5,206 nucleotides of DNA from Caldifarciminota bacterium UBA3073 (GTDB taxonomy: Bacteria > Hydrothermota > UBA3073), in assembly GCA_002366725.1 (NCBI GenBank), contig DFBT01000005.1:51113-56318 (forward strand), in the 5' to 3' direction. Within the stretch, counting starts at the first letter, position 1. Each line of letters opens with the position of its first letter. A program made the translations under genes and the position numbers. Of the stretch, positions 5,134 through 5,206 are shown in pieces. Below the pieces are notes generated by a model. The model was not told the DNA's origin. It saw only the letters and a program-made list of their open reading frames with translations, and did no database searches.

Positions 5134-5206
5134 AAGGTCAAGGACATCATTCAGTTGCATAGTTGGGAACATCGTTCAGTCTCTTAATGTCAAAAAGGTC
5201 AAGAAC
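5134..5206. repeat. Imperfect spaced direct repeats at the window edge
   Basis: The string ggacatcattcagt (5142-5155) recurs 25 bp later as gaacatcgttcagt (5167-5180) with two mismatches. The string aaggtcaagg (5134-5143) recurs 61 bp later as aaggtcaaga (5195-5204), followed by ac at the window end. This looks like the end of a larger degenerate repeat that continues past position 5206. It is not in the 7-bp class. No reading frame of note is present. Confidence 0.4.

Overview
The window is a bacterial division and cell wall (dcw) segment. Four genes lie on the minus strand and read right to left: murG, murC, murB, ftsA. MurC adds L-Ala to UDP-MurNAc, MurB makes the UDP-MurNAc that MurC uses, MurG converts lipid I to lipid II at the membrane, and FtsA tethers FtsZ filaments to the membrane. 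murG/murC overlap by 16 bp and murC/murB by 4 bp (ATGA), so these three form a tight, probably translationally coupled unit. ftsA follows after about 320 bp of non-coding repeat sequence, in the place where ftsQ usually sits. The genes expected on either side (ftsW/murD upstream, ftsZ downstream) would be outside the window and cannot be confirmed.

The organism is a bacterium of moderate GC content with a full peptidoglycan pathway. The presence of ftsA and the gene order argue against cyanobacteria. The short palindromic and 7-bp repeats resemble what I remember from uncultivated lineages such as WOR-3/Stahlbacteria and other FCB-related candidate phyla. That placement is a weak guess from memory, not something the sequence proves.

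The unusual content is between the genes. All three non-coding stretches (1-156, 1387-1706, 4948-5206) are made largely of two repeat types. The first is degenerate tandem arrays with a strict 7-bp period but a different heptamer in each array (16-36, 85-147, 1402-1486, 1681-1722, 5032-5059, 5089-5130). The second is a family of about 45-bp palindromic elements (33-77, 1485-1533, 1549-1577 and two in the 43-bp tandem at 1580-1684). Their hairpin stem is preserved by at least one compensatory base-pair change. One heptamer array runs into murB and supplies its last codons and stop. Other small repeats (an 8-bp pair, a GAGCTC-centred hairpin, and a 25/61-bp spaced direct repeat) lie upstream of murG.

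Two enzymes depart from family motifs: MurG has TEID where HEQN is usual, and MurC has HYVRD where HNxxN is usual. No novel multi-gene system is visible. The intergenic repeats are the best target for follow-up.
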